Positions 1 to 6,945 of a DNA stretch of 8,173 nucleotides are shown one piece after another. How positions within the stretch are numbered: the first letter of the stretch is position 1; the number at the start of each line of letters is the position of its first letter. This DNA is from Bacteroidota bacterium (GTDB taxonomy: Bacteria > Bacteroidota > Bacteroidia > UBA7662): the NCBI GenBank assembly GCA_016868485.1, contig VGGT01000072.1:1-8173 (forward strand), in the 5' to 3' direction. The notes below the pieces were generated by a model. It saw only the letters and a program-made list of their open reading frames with translations, was not told the DNA's origin and did not search any database. A program made the position numbers and the translations under genes.

Positions 1-1398
1 GCTCAGCTCGATGCCACCGGCGATTCTGCATCGGCCTACAGCTACCTCCCTCCTGCTCGTTATCCCCTGCTCGAGATTGAAGTGCCGACCAGCGATAGTG
101 TACCTTCATTCATCTTGGTTGAGGAACCTGAATTTGCCATCAATGAGAATCCATTGGAACGGGCTGAACGCGACAAACAGCGCAGGATTCAGCCTTATGT
201 GCCGGCCATGGGCATTGAGTTTATGGTCTCACAGGCCGGCAATACGCTTTTTCAGCCTGATATGCCCTCGTTCACCATCTCCACCATCAACAACTTACAG
301 GGTTTAGGAGGTGGATTCATCTTTAAAGGCAGTGCATCAGACCTTTTCGAAGATTACCGCATCAGTGCGGGTGCGCTTATGGCCGGCAGTTTGAGTGGCA
401 ATCAGTATTTTGTGATGTACGAGTCGCTCAAAAAGCGAATCGATCGAAAGTTCATGCTCGTTCAAGGGCGCTCTGTGCAACAGGGCGAACCCACCACCGT
501 TTTTGGCCCGACTACCTACCGCCGCAACCTGCTCGAGGGCTTGAGTCAATTTTCTTTTCCTTTCCATCGCTATGCCAGTCTTCGCATGTCGGGGATGTAC
601 CGAACGGAACGGCAACTGCCGCTGTCTACAGACCTGTATAGCATTTATCGGTCAGGCACGCTGAATCATTTAGCTGCGATCAAGACAGAGTTCGTCTACG
701 ACAACACCCGCGACCTCGGCCCCAACCTGCTGAGTGGTACACGATGGAAATTATCGCTCGAATCCTATGCTTTGTTGTCGCCCCGCGCCGCGCCAATGAA
801 TCTGCTTCAACTCGATTATCGACGGTATATACGCCTCTATAAAAACATGATCTGGACAGGTCGCACGCATATGGCGGCGGGCTTGGGTGGACAAAAAACG
901 CTCTTTTTATTGGGTGGCGTGGAAAACTGGCTTCTTCCCCAGCGCGACAATCTTCTGCCTCCTCCTGCTAATGAATCTTTTGCCTATGAGGCTTTAGCCG
1001 CCCCTATGCGTGGGTTCTGGCAGAATAGCCGCAATGGTTCCAACCTGGCACTTTTCAATACCGAGATTCGTTGTCCACTTGTGCAAGTGCTGTCGCGCAC
1101 ACCGGTTGCCTCAGAATTTTGGCGGAATTTTTCGTTGATCAGTTTCTTTGATATGGGTACGGCCTGGAGTGGGGTGAACCCATTCGCCGAAGAAAATCCA
1201 TTGAACGTACGCTTTTATGAAAACGGACCGGTTCGTGTGAAGGTCATCACCAGCCGCGACCCCATCCTGATGGGCTATGGCTACGGCTTGAGGATGCGGG
1301 TCTTGGGCTATTACCTGCGAATTGATCGGGCACAGGGCATAGATGATGGTCAACGCCTGCGTCGGGTATGGCATTTCTCACTCAATTTTGATTTTTGA
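1..1398 (+). CDS. C-terminal outer-membrane beta-barrel region of a large TolB/PD40-like protein (5' partial)
   Basis: The reading frame is open from the first base of the window, so the true start is upstream; a GTG at 82 is only an internal valine. The visible 465 residues are rich in alternating aromatic and hydrophobic strands with tight turns. They include an Asp-Met-Gly-Thr-Ala-Trp stretch near the end, a Gly/Tyr-rich strand (MGYGYGLRMRVLGYYLRID) and a terminal Phe, the usual outer-membrane barrel end recognised by the BAM machinery. This matches the surface-antigen/Omp85-like barrel found at the C terminus of roughly 1000-residue Bacteroidota proteins that carry an N-terminal WD40/PD40 propeller; I infer that propeller because it lies outside the window. 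The role is unknown; an outer-membrane location is likely. It ends at a TGA and converges on the minus-strand yhhN-like gene. A BamA/TamA-type barrel without a propeller is the alternative. Confidence 0.7.
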   Translation, partial: AQLDATGDSASAYSYLPPARYPLLEIEVPTSDSVPSFILVEEPEFAINENPLERAERDKQRRIQPYVPAMGIEFMVSQAGNTLFQPDMPSFTISTINNLQGLGGGFIFKGSASDLFEDYRISAGALMAGSLSGNQYFVMYESLKKRIDRKFMLVQGRSVQQGEPTTVFGPTTYRRNLLEGLSQFSFPFHRYASLRMSGMYRTERQLPLSTDLYSIYRSGTLNHLAAIKTEFVYDNTRDLGPNLLSGTRWKLSLESYALLSPRAAPMNLLQLDYRRYIRLYKNMIWTGRTHMAAGLGGQKTLFLLGGVENWLLPQRDNLLPPPANESFAYEALAAPMRGFWQNSRNGSNLALFNTEIRCPLVQVLSRTPVASEFWRNFSLISFFDMGTAWSGVNPFAEENPLNVRFYENGPVRVKVITSRDPILMGYGYGLRMRVLGYYLRIDRAQGIDDGQRLRRVWHFSLNFDF

Positions 1399-1434
1399 TT
1401 TCGGTGCTTGCGCTGCTTGCGCCCCTTGGGCCCG

Positions 1435-1702
1435 ATTCGGTGCTAAGTGCCTGGTTCGGTGCTAAGCGCCAGGCTCAGTGCTCGTGCCTCTTGAACCGCT
1501 TGGGCCGCTTGCGCCCGGTTCGGTGCTAAGCGCCAGGCTCAGTGCTCGTGCCTCTTGAACCGCTTGCGCCACTGAGAAATCCCCTGACCAATGCCAATTG
1601 CGCCGCTTGCACCTGACTCAGTGCTAAGCGCCTGGCTCAGTGCTCGTGCCTCTTGAACCGCTTGCGCCACTGAGAAATCCCCTGACCAATGCCAATTGCG
1701 CC
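1435..1702. repeat. Repeat array built from copies of the 3' end of the lysoplasmalogenase-like gene
   Basis: Three long copies begin with GTGCTAAGCGCC at 1459, 1523 and 1621, and a short fragment (GTGCTAAG) begins at 1440. The copies at 1453-1502 and 1517-1566 match over 50 bp without a mismatch (offset 64). The copies at 1523-1604 and 1621-1702 match over 82 bp with one mismatch (offset 98). The rightmost copy is the actual 3' end of the minus-strand gene, including its TAG stop at 1624-1626; the others lie downstream of that stop. Neither offset is a multiple of three, so the extra copies are not read in one frame. Inside the unit a shorter, roughly 9-bp periodicity (AAGCGG-type on the minus strand) is visible. 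Tandem duplication or slippage of the gene end is the simplest origin. Confidence 0.9.
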
Positions 1703-2391
1703 AATATGTACGTCCCCATGACCGTGAGCCTGGCACCGGGGAACGGTGCAATGAATTTTTCGAAGGCCAAAACAGCATCGGAAGCGACAAACAAGGTGGC
1801 TCCGAGGGTAAGGAGAACGGATGGCCCCCAACCCGCATGGGCTGAATCGGAGGATCGGTTGCGAACAAAATTCGAGAGCGCCAATAGCCACATTAGGCTG
1901 ATTATGGCCATGTAGACCAGCACAGGAAACAGCATTGCGCCCAAGCCAGGATAGAGTAGATACAGTACACCCAAAGGAATCAGGATGGCTGGCCATGACT
2001 TTTGGTCGACCCATGGAGCAGGCGATGTTCTCGTGTTCGATCGATGGCGCTGCACAAACAAGGAGACATACAAAAGATGTGCGCAAAGGAATGATGACAG
2101 CCCGGCCACAAAAAAACTTTCCCCCGGGCGCGTGAGGAGCGCATCACCGATGCCTGAAAGCAACAAGGCGCCGATGAGCATCCGGATGGCTGTCGTTTTA
2201 TGCTCCGAACCTGTGGTTTGCCGGTATACGGCAACGATCAACAGCGGCATCAACAAAACCTTGCTGAGGGGCACGAATGGCCCGGGGAAAAACCTCAGGA
2301 GCACCAAATGCAGTAAGCCCATAAAGACATAGCTTCCATACACAGAAACACCTAATTCAGTTCTCTTTGTTGTTGAATGATTCATAATCAT
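1624..2391 (-). CDS. YhhN/TMEM86-family lysoplasmalogenase-like integral membrane protein
   Basis: This is a 255-residue protein if started at the ATG at 2391. A second ATG at 2385 (253 residues) is equally possible, and a longer TTG start at 2403 is less likely. It is strongly hydrophobic, with about seven or eight membrane helices. Family features are a Gly-Asp-Ala-Leu-Leu segment, a Phe-x-x-Gly-Leu...Ala-His...Tyr segment (FFVAGLSSFLCAHLLYVSLF), a Ser-Asp near GATLFVASDAVLAF, and a final YILAQLALVRG helix. Known members (human TMEM86B; YhhN family) hydrolyse the vinyl-ether bond of lysoplasmalogens, giving a fatty aldehyde and a glycerophospho head group; activity of this bacterial member is inferred. 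The last ~16 residues (Gly/Ser/Thr-rich) extend past the conserved end and are coded by the repeat unit. It lies downstream of, and on the same strand as, the AGMO-like gene, with a ~110-bp gap. Confidence 0.8.
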   Translation of the reverse strand: MIMNHSTTKRTELGVSVYGSYVFMGLLHLVLLRFFPGPFVPLSKVLLMPLLIVAVYRQTTGSEHKTTAIRMLIGALLLSGIGDALLTRPGESFFVAGLSSFLCAHLLYVSLFVQRHRSNTRTSPAPWVDQKSWPAILIPLGVLYLLYPGLGAMLFPVLVYMAIISLMWLLALSNFVRNRSSDSAHAGWGPSVLLTLGATLFVASDAVLAFEKFIAPFPGARLTVMGTYILAQLALVRGFLSGASGSRGTSTEPGA

Positions 2392-2440
2392 GTGTTTAAA
2401 CAATATTTTACTTTCTCAACAATCGGGGATAAATAAACTT

Positions 2441-2511
2441 TCTGCTATCGGCTTTCATGCTCTGCTATCGGCTTTCATGCTCTGCTATCGGCTTTCATGC
2501 TCTACTGCCGG
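2441..2511. repeat. 20-bp tandem repeat, three perfect copies plus a degenerate fourth
   Basis: The unit TCTGCTATCGGCTTTCATGC occurs three times without change at 2441-2460, 2461-2480 and 2481-2500. The next 11 bases (2501-2511, TCTACTGCCGG) match the start of the unit at 8 of 11 positions. They overlap the stop codon and last codons of the minus-strand AGMO-like gene. The array therefore starts at that gene's 3' end and runs into the gap before the yhhN-like gene. No clear hairpin was found within a unit. Confidence 0.92.
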
Positions 2512-3689
2512 TAAATCCAATAAACAAGGGTGCTGACCGTCAAAATTAAGCGGATGCCTTCCCAGGTCCTGGCCGAACGGTGCTTCTCGAGAATCATGCC
2601 CAAGGTGGCTGCCGTGGCGAAGATCCAAATGGCCAGCCCCAGGCGTTCATATAAGCTTGACTGTTCGTATCGAAACAGAAAATAGGTGGAGCCGCCAAGT
2701 AGAAATAAATAGTGCATCAATACATATACATTGATCCAGATACCCGTCGAAAGCTGTGCAAGACCGGATGAAAGGGTTTGATCAGAACTATGGGGATGAT
2801 CAGAAATGTGGGTTTGATCAGAAATGTGGGTTTGATCAGAACTATGGCGATGATCTGGAGCATTCAGCGGACTCTTGGGGTGCCAACCCGGACGACCAAA
2901 AAGCACGCGAACTACTTCGCGCCAACCCTGTGCGGCCTTCAGGTCCTGAGTAATGGTATTCAAGTGGGCTACCTGTGCATAGACCGGATTCCAAGAATTT
3001 AAGGGCGCCGTGATGCCATACACCACGGGTGCCCGTTCAGGTTCAAATGTTCCGAAGAGCTTATCCCAGATGATCAAAGACCCGGCGTGGTTTTTATCGA
3101 TATACTCAGGGTTGCGCCCGTGGTGCACCCGATGGTGAGAAGGCGTGTTGATGATGTATTCGAGCCAGCCCATTTTATCGATGTACTGCGTGTGGATCCA
3201 AAATTGATACAGGGTGTTGTAGGCGATCAGCAGTAGAAACCAATAAGGATGAAAGCCCAAAAGAGCAAGCGGAGCATAGACAGCAGCGGTGAAAACTTTT
3301 TGAAAGGCCCCTTGCCTCAGGGCCACAGATAGGTTGTAGTACTCGCTTTGGTGGTGCACCACATGACCAGCCCAGAAAAGGTTCACCTCATGGCTCCAGC
3401 GGTGTGCCCAATAGTAGCAGAAGTCGACCAATAGAAAGAGCCCCAGAAGCGACCAACCGTTGATGGGGAGCGTTGTGAAGCGGAAATGCTCATAGACTCC
3501 GTAGTATAAGGCCACACTCACCACTTTAAAAAATACACCAGAAACCTGCTCCGTGATCCCACAGCTGATGTTCGTGAGTGCATCGGCGAGGCGGTAAACA
3601 CCCCCTTTTCTGAAGCGATCCCATGCCACTTCGATCCCGATCAGGATAAAGAAAACGGGTATGGAGAGCACAATGGGGTTAAGGCTCAT
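2502..3689 (-). CDS. Sterol desaturase/fatty acid hydroxylase superfamily protein, alkylglycerol monooxygenase (AGMO/TMEM195)-like
   Basis: This 395-residue integral membrane protein starts at ATG (3687-3689). The superfamily's histidine clusters that hold the di-iron centre are all present: H96-x3-H100 (HRWSH), H109-xx-H112-H113 (HVVHH) and H186-xx-H189-H190 (HRVHH). The segments EYYNLSVALRQ, YQFWIHTQYI, NTPSHHRVHHGRNP-x-YIDKN and LFGTFEPE resemble AGMO/TMEM195 more than sterol C5-desaturases. Animal AGMO uses tetrahydrobiopterin and oxygen to cleave the O-alkyl bond of glyceryl ethers; substrate and cofactor here are inferred. About seven hydrophobic segments are visible: three before the first His cluster, one at about 135-165, and three C-terminal ones from about 318 to 393. 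Between the catalytic part and the last helices lies a loop with a six-residue repeat (residues 283-306). The gene is transcribed away from tatA and precedes the lysoplasmalogenase-like gene. Confidence 0.85.
   Translation of the reverse strand: MSLNPIVLSIPVFFILIGIEVAWDRFRKGGVYRLADALTNISCGITEQVSGVFFKVVSVALYYGVYEHFRFTTLPINGWSLLGLFLLVDFCYYWAHRWSHEVNLFWAGHVVHHQSEYYNLSVALRQGAFQKVFTAAVYAPLALLGFHPYWFLLLIAYNTLYQFWIHTQYIDKMGWLEYIINTPSHHRVHHGRNPEYIDKNHAGSLIIWDKLFGTFEPERAPVVYGITAPLNSWNPVYAQVAHLNTITQDLKAAQGWREVVRVLFGRPGWHPKSPLNAPDHRHSSDQTHISDQTHISDHPHSSDQTLSSGLAQLSTGIWINVYVLMHYLFLLGGSTYFLFRYEQSSLYERLGLAIWIFATAATLGMILEKHRSARTWEGIRLILTVSTLVYWIYRQ
2772..2851. repeat. 18-bp in-frame tandem repeat coding a hexapeptide (S/I)SDQTH
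   Basis: GATCAG/GATCTG motifs begin at 2780, 2798, 2816, 2834 and 2852, a strict 18-bp period. On the minus strand this codes four successive hexapeptides, SSDQTH, ISDQTH, ISDHPH and SSDQTL (residues 283-306), in a hydrophilic loop of the AGMO-like protein. Since 18 is a multiple of three, copy changes would lengthen or shorten the loop without breaking the frame. Confidence 0.9.
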
Positions 3690-3729
3690 ACGCTGTATAG
3701 ATTATTTCATGAAAGGCCCATAAATATCG

Positions 3730-3737
3730 TATTTTTG
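3730..3737 (+). promoter_or_regulatory. Bacteroidota-type -7 promoter box for tatA-gatA
   Basis: TATTTTTG matches the TAnnTTTG -7 consensus used by the Bacteroidota primary sigma factor. It ends 20 nt before the tatA ATG, giving a short leader. No good -33 TTTG was found at the expected distance; TTTCA at 3705-3709 is a weak match. The site lies in the 68-bp divergent gap shared with the AGMO-like gene. Confidence 0.55.
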
Positions 3738-3757
3738 CAGGATAATCCGATTCGAAT

Positions 3758-3979
3758 ATGAAACCCATGTTATTACTGCTCGGAAATATTGGCGGGACGG
3801 AGCTCATTCTGATCCTTTCAGTGATCCTTATATTTTTCGGTGCCAAACGCATCCCCGAACTGGCTCGGGGCTTGGGGAAAGGCATCAGGGAGTTTAAAGA
3901 TGCCTCTTCTGGGGTGCGCCGCGAAATTGAAGAGGGTATAAACACCCGAACCGAAGAACCCAAAGAAGGGCGTCCTTGA
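3758..3979 (+). CDS. tatA: Sec-independent protein translocase subunit TatA/TatE family
   Basis: This 73-residue protein is in the usual TatA size range for this phylum. It has one N-terminal membrane helix (about residues 5-27, with a Glu at 15 near its start), the Phe-Gly hinge (F27-G28), an amphipathic helix beginning AKRIPELARGLGKGIREF, and a charged, Glu-rich tail. TatA subunits oligomerise at the inner membrane to form the pore through which folded twin-arginine proteins pass; tatC is not in the window. The start ATG follows a good -7 box. The stop TGA overlaps the TTG start of gatA (TTGA), which suggests translational coupling. TatA and TatB are hard to tell apart by sequence, but the short length favours TatA/E. 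Confidence 0.93.
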   Translation: MKPMLLLLGNIGGTELILILSVILIFFGAKRIPELARGLGKGIREFKDASSGVRREIEEGINTRTEEPKEGRP

Positions 3980-5430
3980 ACACCTATCAACAGTTATCGG
4001 GCCTTCAGCACGCGTTGAGGGCTGGAAACCTGTGCTGCGTAGAGGTGGTGCGGGCATTCCTCAAACGAATTCATGAGCGTCCGGAAATCAACGCCTTTTT
4101 GGAGGTTTATGAGGATGAGTCCTTGGAGCGGGCGGCATGGTTGGATGCCGAGCATGCCGCAGGTCGTTGGTATCCGCTGAGCGGGATGGTGGTGGCGCTT
4201 AAAGACAACATCGCCTATAAGGGGCACCGTTTTAGTGCTTCTTCGAAGATATTGGAGGGTTTTGAATCGCTTTTTTCGGCCTCGGCCACGCAGCGACTTT
4301 TCGGTGCCGGAGCTATTTTTATTGGTCGGGTGAATTGCGATGAATTTGCCATGGGCTCGTCGAATGAAAACTCCGCCTTTGGGCCCGTATTGAATCCGCT
4401 TGATCCACAGCGTGTTCCGGGAGGCTCCTCGGGTGGATCGGCGGCAGCTGTCGCCGCTGGCTTTTGTCATGCCGCCCTCGGCAGCGATACAGGGGGCTCG
4501 ATTCGGCAACCCGCCGCCTATTGTGGGGTGGTCGGTCTCAAACCAACCTACGGTCGGATTTCGAGGCACGGTTTGATTGCTTTTGGCTCGTCGTTCGATC
4601 AAATTGGCCCCATCACCCACAGTGCAGAAGATGCGGCCCTGCTCACCGAAATCATGGCGGGGGCCGACGAATACGATGGTACCTGCAGTACACGCCCCGC
4701 AACCGAATGCCGGATGACGGCGCAGACTGAGGCAAAGCTTCCTCTGAAACTGGTGGTTTTGGAGGATTTAGAAGATTCCGGCGGACTAGATCCTCAGATG
4801 TTTGAGGCCTACCAAAATCTATTGGTGCGGTTAAAAGCAGAGGGCCATCAAATCATCACCCGGAGCCTACCCGAACTCAAATACAGCATCCCCACCTATT
4901 ATATTTTGGCCACAGCCGAAGCCAGCTCGAATTTGTCGCGCTACAGCGGGGTGCATTTCGGTTATCGAAATCCGGAGGCCACAACTTTGGAATCGACCTA
5001 CAAAAAATCGCGTACGGAGGGTTTTGGCAAGGAAGTTCGCCGCCGAATTATGCTGGGCACTTTTGTGCTGAGCGAGGCTTACTATGATGCATACTATAGT
5101 AAAGGACAAAAGGTGCGTCGCTTACTGCGCGACAAATCGTATGATCTGCTTCAAGGAGCTGACGCCCTTCTGTTACCCACTACTACGGGGGCAGCTTTTC
5201 GTTTTGGGGAAAAATCAGACGACCCTATTCAAATGTATAAGGAGGATTTGTTCACGGTTTTGGCCAATTTGAATGGTTTCCCCGCGGTTTCCATTCCCTT
5301 TGCCCTGAACAATGAACAATTGCCGTTGGGTATGCAGCTCATGGGCAGACCTTGGGAAGAAGGAAAACTCTTGTCGATGGCGTTTCAACTCCAACCCATT
5401 CAAGTTGTTTCAACTCCGCTTGGTGCATAA
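3976..5430 (+). CDS. gatA: Asp-tRNA(Asn)/Glu-tRNA(Gln) amidotransferase subunit A
   Basis: This 484-residue protein has the length expected for GatA. It carries the amidase signature with a complete Ser-cis-Ser-Lys triad: K76 (VALKDNIAYKG), S151 (GGSSGGSAAA) and the nucleophile S175 (GSDTGGSIRQPA). GatA hydrolyses glutamine and passes ammonia to GatB, which amidates Glu-tRNA(Gln) or Asp-tRNA(Asn); gatB and gatC are not in the window. The start is taken as TTG at 3976. No ATG, GTG or TTG lies between the upstream in-frame stop (3928-3930) and this codon, and the next internal Met (residue 71) would remove conserved N-terminal sequence. AAGAAGG about 6 nt upstream is a weak ribosome-binding candidate. 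The 4-nt overlap with tatA suggests coupled translation. GatA is favoured over a generic amidase by close similarity throughout, including the C-terminal PLGMQLMGRPWEEGKLL segment. Confidence 0.93.
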   Translation: MNTYQQLSGLQHALRAGNLCCVEVVRAFLKRIHERPEINAFLEVYEDESLERAAWLDAEHAAGRWYPLSGMVVALKDNIAYKGHRFSASSKILEGFESLFSASATQRLFGAGAIFIGRVNCDEFAMGSSNENSAFGPVLNPLDPQRVPGGSSGGSAAAVAAGFCHAALGSDTGGSIRQPAAYCGVVGLKPTYGRISRHGLIAFGSSFDQIGPITHSAEDAALLTEIMAGADEYDGTCSTRPATECRMTAQTEAKLPLKLVVLEDLEDSGGLDPQMFEAYQNLLVRLKAEGHQIITRSLPELKYSIPTYYILATAEASSNLSRYSGVHFGYRNPEATTLESTYKKSRTEGFGKEVRRRIMLGTFVLSEAYYDAYYSKGQKVRRLLRDKSYDLLQGADALLLPTTTGAAFRFGEKSDDPIQMYKEDLFTVLANLNGFPAVSIPFALNNEQLPLGMQLMGRPWEEGKLLSMAFQLQPIQVVSTPLGA

Positions 5431-5514
5431 CTTTTATGGTCATCCGTTGGTGAAGTAACACACATCCCCTATTTTTATTTCCTGATTACCCTCCTAGTCC
5501 CAGAAGTTTCGCCT

Positions 5515-6942
5515 ATGTTCGACGATGATGAAGATGACGATGCCTCAACATCGGATGAATACATAACAGAATTGCTCGAACGCTACCATTCGTCGATCGC
5601 CAAGGGCGTTACCCCATTCTTTATGGAGGATGAATTGAGCAGTTTGTGTGATTATTTTCTTGAAATGCAGGACCTGGAGCAAGAGGAAGTGGTGGTCGAA
5701 ATGGGCCGTGATTTATACCCCGAGTCTAACTTTTTTTTGATTCGAAAGGCCAATCTTCTGCTTGATCGGGATTTGGTCGATGAGGCGGAGGAGCTGATTG
5801 GTCAGGTCCGCGAAACGGGTGAACAAGACATGGAGTTTTACCGCGTGCACGGACGGATTCATTTGCTTAGGGGTGAATGGGAAAAAGCCGAGGCCTTTTT
5901 AAAAACAACTTTAGAATTGTCGGGCAATGCTGATGTGCTCACCATGGGCATTTTGGCTGGGATTTACAATACATTGGGCCGGTATTCAGAAGCTTTGAGC
6001 ATGGCGAACCAGGTGCTCGTGGAGCCGGCCGAAGATGAGGAGCTAAAAGAACGAGCCATGCTTGATATGGCCATGGCCTATCAGGAAATGGGAGACATCG
6101 AGGGGGCCATTGTCCGCTACCAGCAAATCATTGATGAGGAACCCTACAACGCCTATGCCTGGCAATACCTCGGCACCTTTTACAACGATACAGGGCTCTT
6201 TGAACGGGCTTTGAAAGCGTTCGACTATTCAATCACCATCGATCCGAACATTGCGTTGGCCCATTACCACCAAGGACTCACCTACCTAAACCTCAAAGAT
6301 TTTGACCAGGCCTATGCATCGATGTGCGAGGGGCTTAAACTGAATCCCAATGATCCCATTTTGCTGTGCGGCGTTGGAATTTGCCACGAAAAAAGAGGCG
6401 AATTCCCTCAGGCCCGTAGATTTTTCGGCGAAACATTATCGGCTGAACCCGCATATGCCGATGCATGGTATGGACTTGGCAACTGCGAACGAAACGATCG
6501 TCAGTTTACCCGTGCGGCGGATCATTACCGCAAGGCCGCGGAACTGGACCCCACCGAAGAAAATTATTGGTTTAGTCTGGCTGAGGTGTGTATGGAGCTC
6601 CACGATCTGAAAGAGGCCGAGTCGGCACTCGAGCAGGTGATGTCTTTGAATCCGGCTTCCCTTGGCGGTCGATTATTGCTGGCTGAATTGTACTTCGATC
6701 GGGGTGATTCCATTAAAGCGCAACTCGTGTTGGCCGAGGGGGAGGATTTGCACGCCGATAACAGTCTCTTTTTCTTCCTGCAAGCGGCTTGTTACCTCAA
6801 CAACGGCTTGCGAACGGATGCCCTTCAAACCCTGCAAACAGCACTCGATTTGGAGCCAGGGGGTTTTGACGCTTTTTTGGAAGCTGCGCCCGATGCCCGC
6901 CGGCTAAAAAGCTTTGTAACATTGATTAATAAGTATCGATAA
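5515..6942 (+). CDS. Tetratricopeptide (TPR) repeat protein with acidic N terminus
   Basis: This 475-residue protein opens with a very acidic stretch (MFDDDEDDD) and has no signal peptide or membrane helix, so it is probably cytoplasmic. From about residue 73 to 451 it consists of about ten or eleven 34-residue TPR units with the usual pattern of W/Y at helix A, G-x-Y/F-x-x-A at the turn and a Pro-rich end. Examples are YLGTFYNDTGLFERALKAF and YGLGNCERNDRQFTRAADHY. TPR arrays act as protein-binding scaffolds; the partner is unknown. The preceding 84-bp gap separates it from gatA. It ends 3 nt before the ComA-family gene, so the two are very likely co-transcribed. No enzymatic domain was seen. 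Confidence 0.85.
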   Translation: MFDDDEDDDASTSDEYITELLERYHSSIAKGVTPFFMEDELSSLCDYFLEMQDLEQEEVVVEMGRDLYPESNFFLIRKANLLLDRDLVDEAEELIGQVRETGEQDMEFYRVHGRIHLLRGEWEKAEAFLKTTLELSGNADVLTMGILAGIYNTLGRYSEALSMANQVLVEPAEDEELKERAMLDMAMAYQEMGDIEGAIVRYQQIIDEEPYNAYAWQYLGTFYNDTGLFERALKAFDYSITIDPNIALAHYHQGLTYLNLKDFDQAYASMCEGLKLNPNDPILLCGVGICHEKRGEFPQARRFFGETLSAEPAYADAWYGLGNCERNDRQFTRAADHYRKAAELDPTEENYWFSLAEVCMELHDLKEAESALEQVMSLNPASLGGRLLLAELYFDRGDSIKAQLVLAEGEDLHADNSLFFFLQAACYLNNGLRTDALQTLQTALDLEPGGFDAFLEAAPDARRLKSFVTLINKYR

Positions 6943-6945
6943 ACT

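Noticed and set aside
1449..1474. Inverted repeat GCCTGG...CCAGGC as a transcription terminator
   Set aside because: The stem is only 6 bp with a 14-nt loop and no following T run on either strand; it probably arises by chance from the repeat units.
1435..1702. CRISPR array or attachment site
   Set aside because: The copies are long, unevenly spaced, without unique spacers of constant length, and clearly derived from the neighbouring gene; no cas or integrase gene is present.
1539..1868. Minus-strand frames of 109 and 149 residues around the yhhN-like gene
   Set aside because: They are out-of-frame readings of the yhhN-like gene that run into its duplicated 3' copies. Their shared ends come from the repeat, not from a separate gene.
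2389..2403. TTG start at 2403 for the yhhN-like gene
   Set aside because: It adds only four non-conserved residues, while two ATG codons (2391, 2385) follow at once.
3994..4620. 208-residue open frame on the minus strand opposite gatA
   Set aside because: It lies wholly inside the well-supported gatA gene, has low-complexity basic composition and no recognisable motif, and is a shadow of codon bias.
5447..5477. Possible promoter before the TPR gene (TTG, 20-bp spacer, TATTTTTA)
   Set aside because: The -7 box lacks the final G and the region is AT-rich enough for such a match by chance. The gap may hold a promoter, but this site is not strong enough to annotate.
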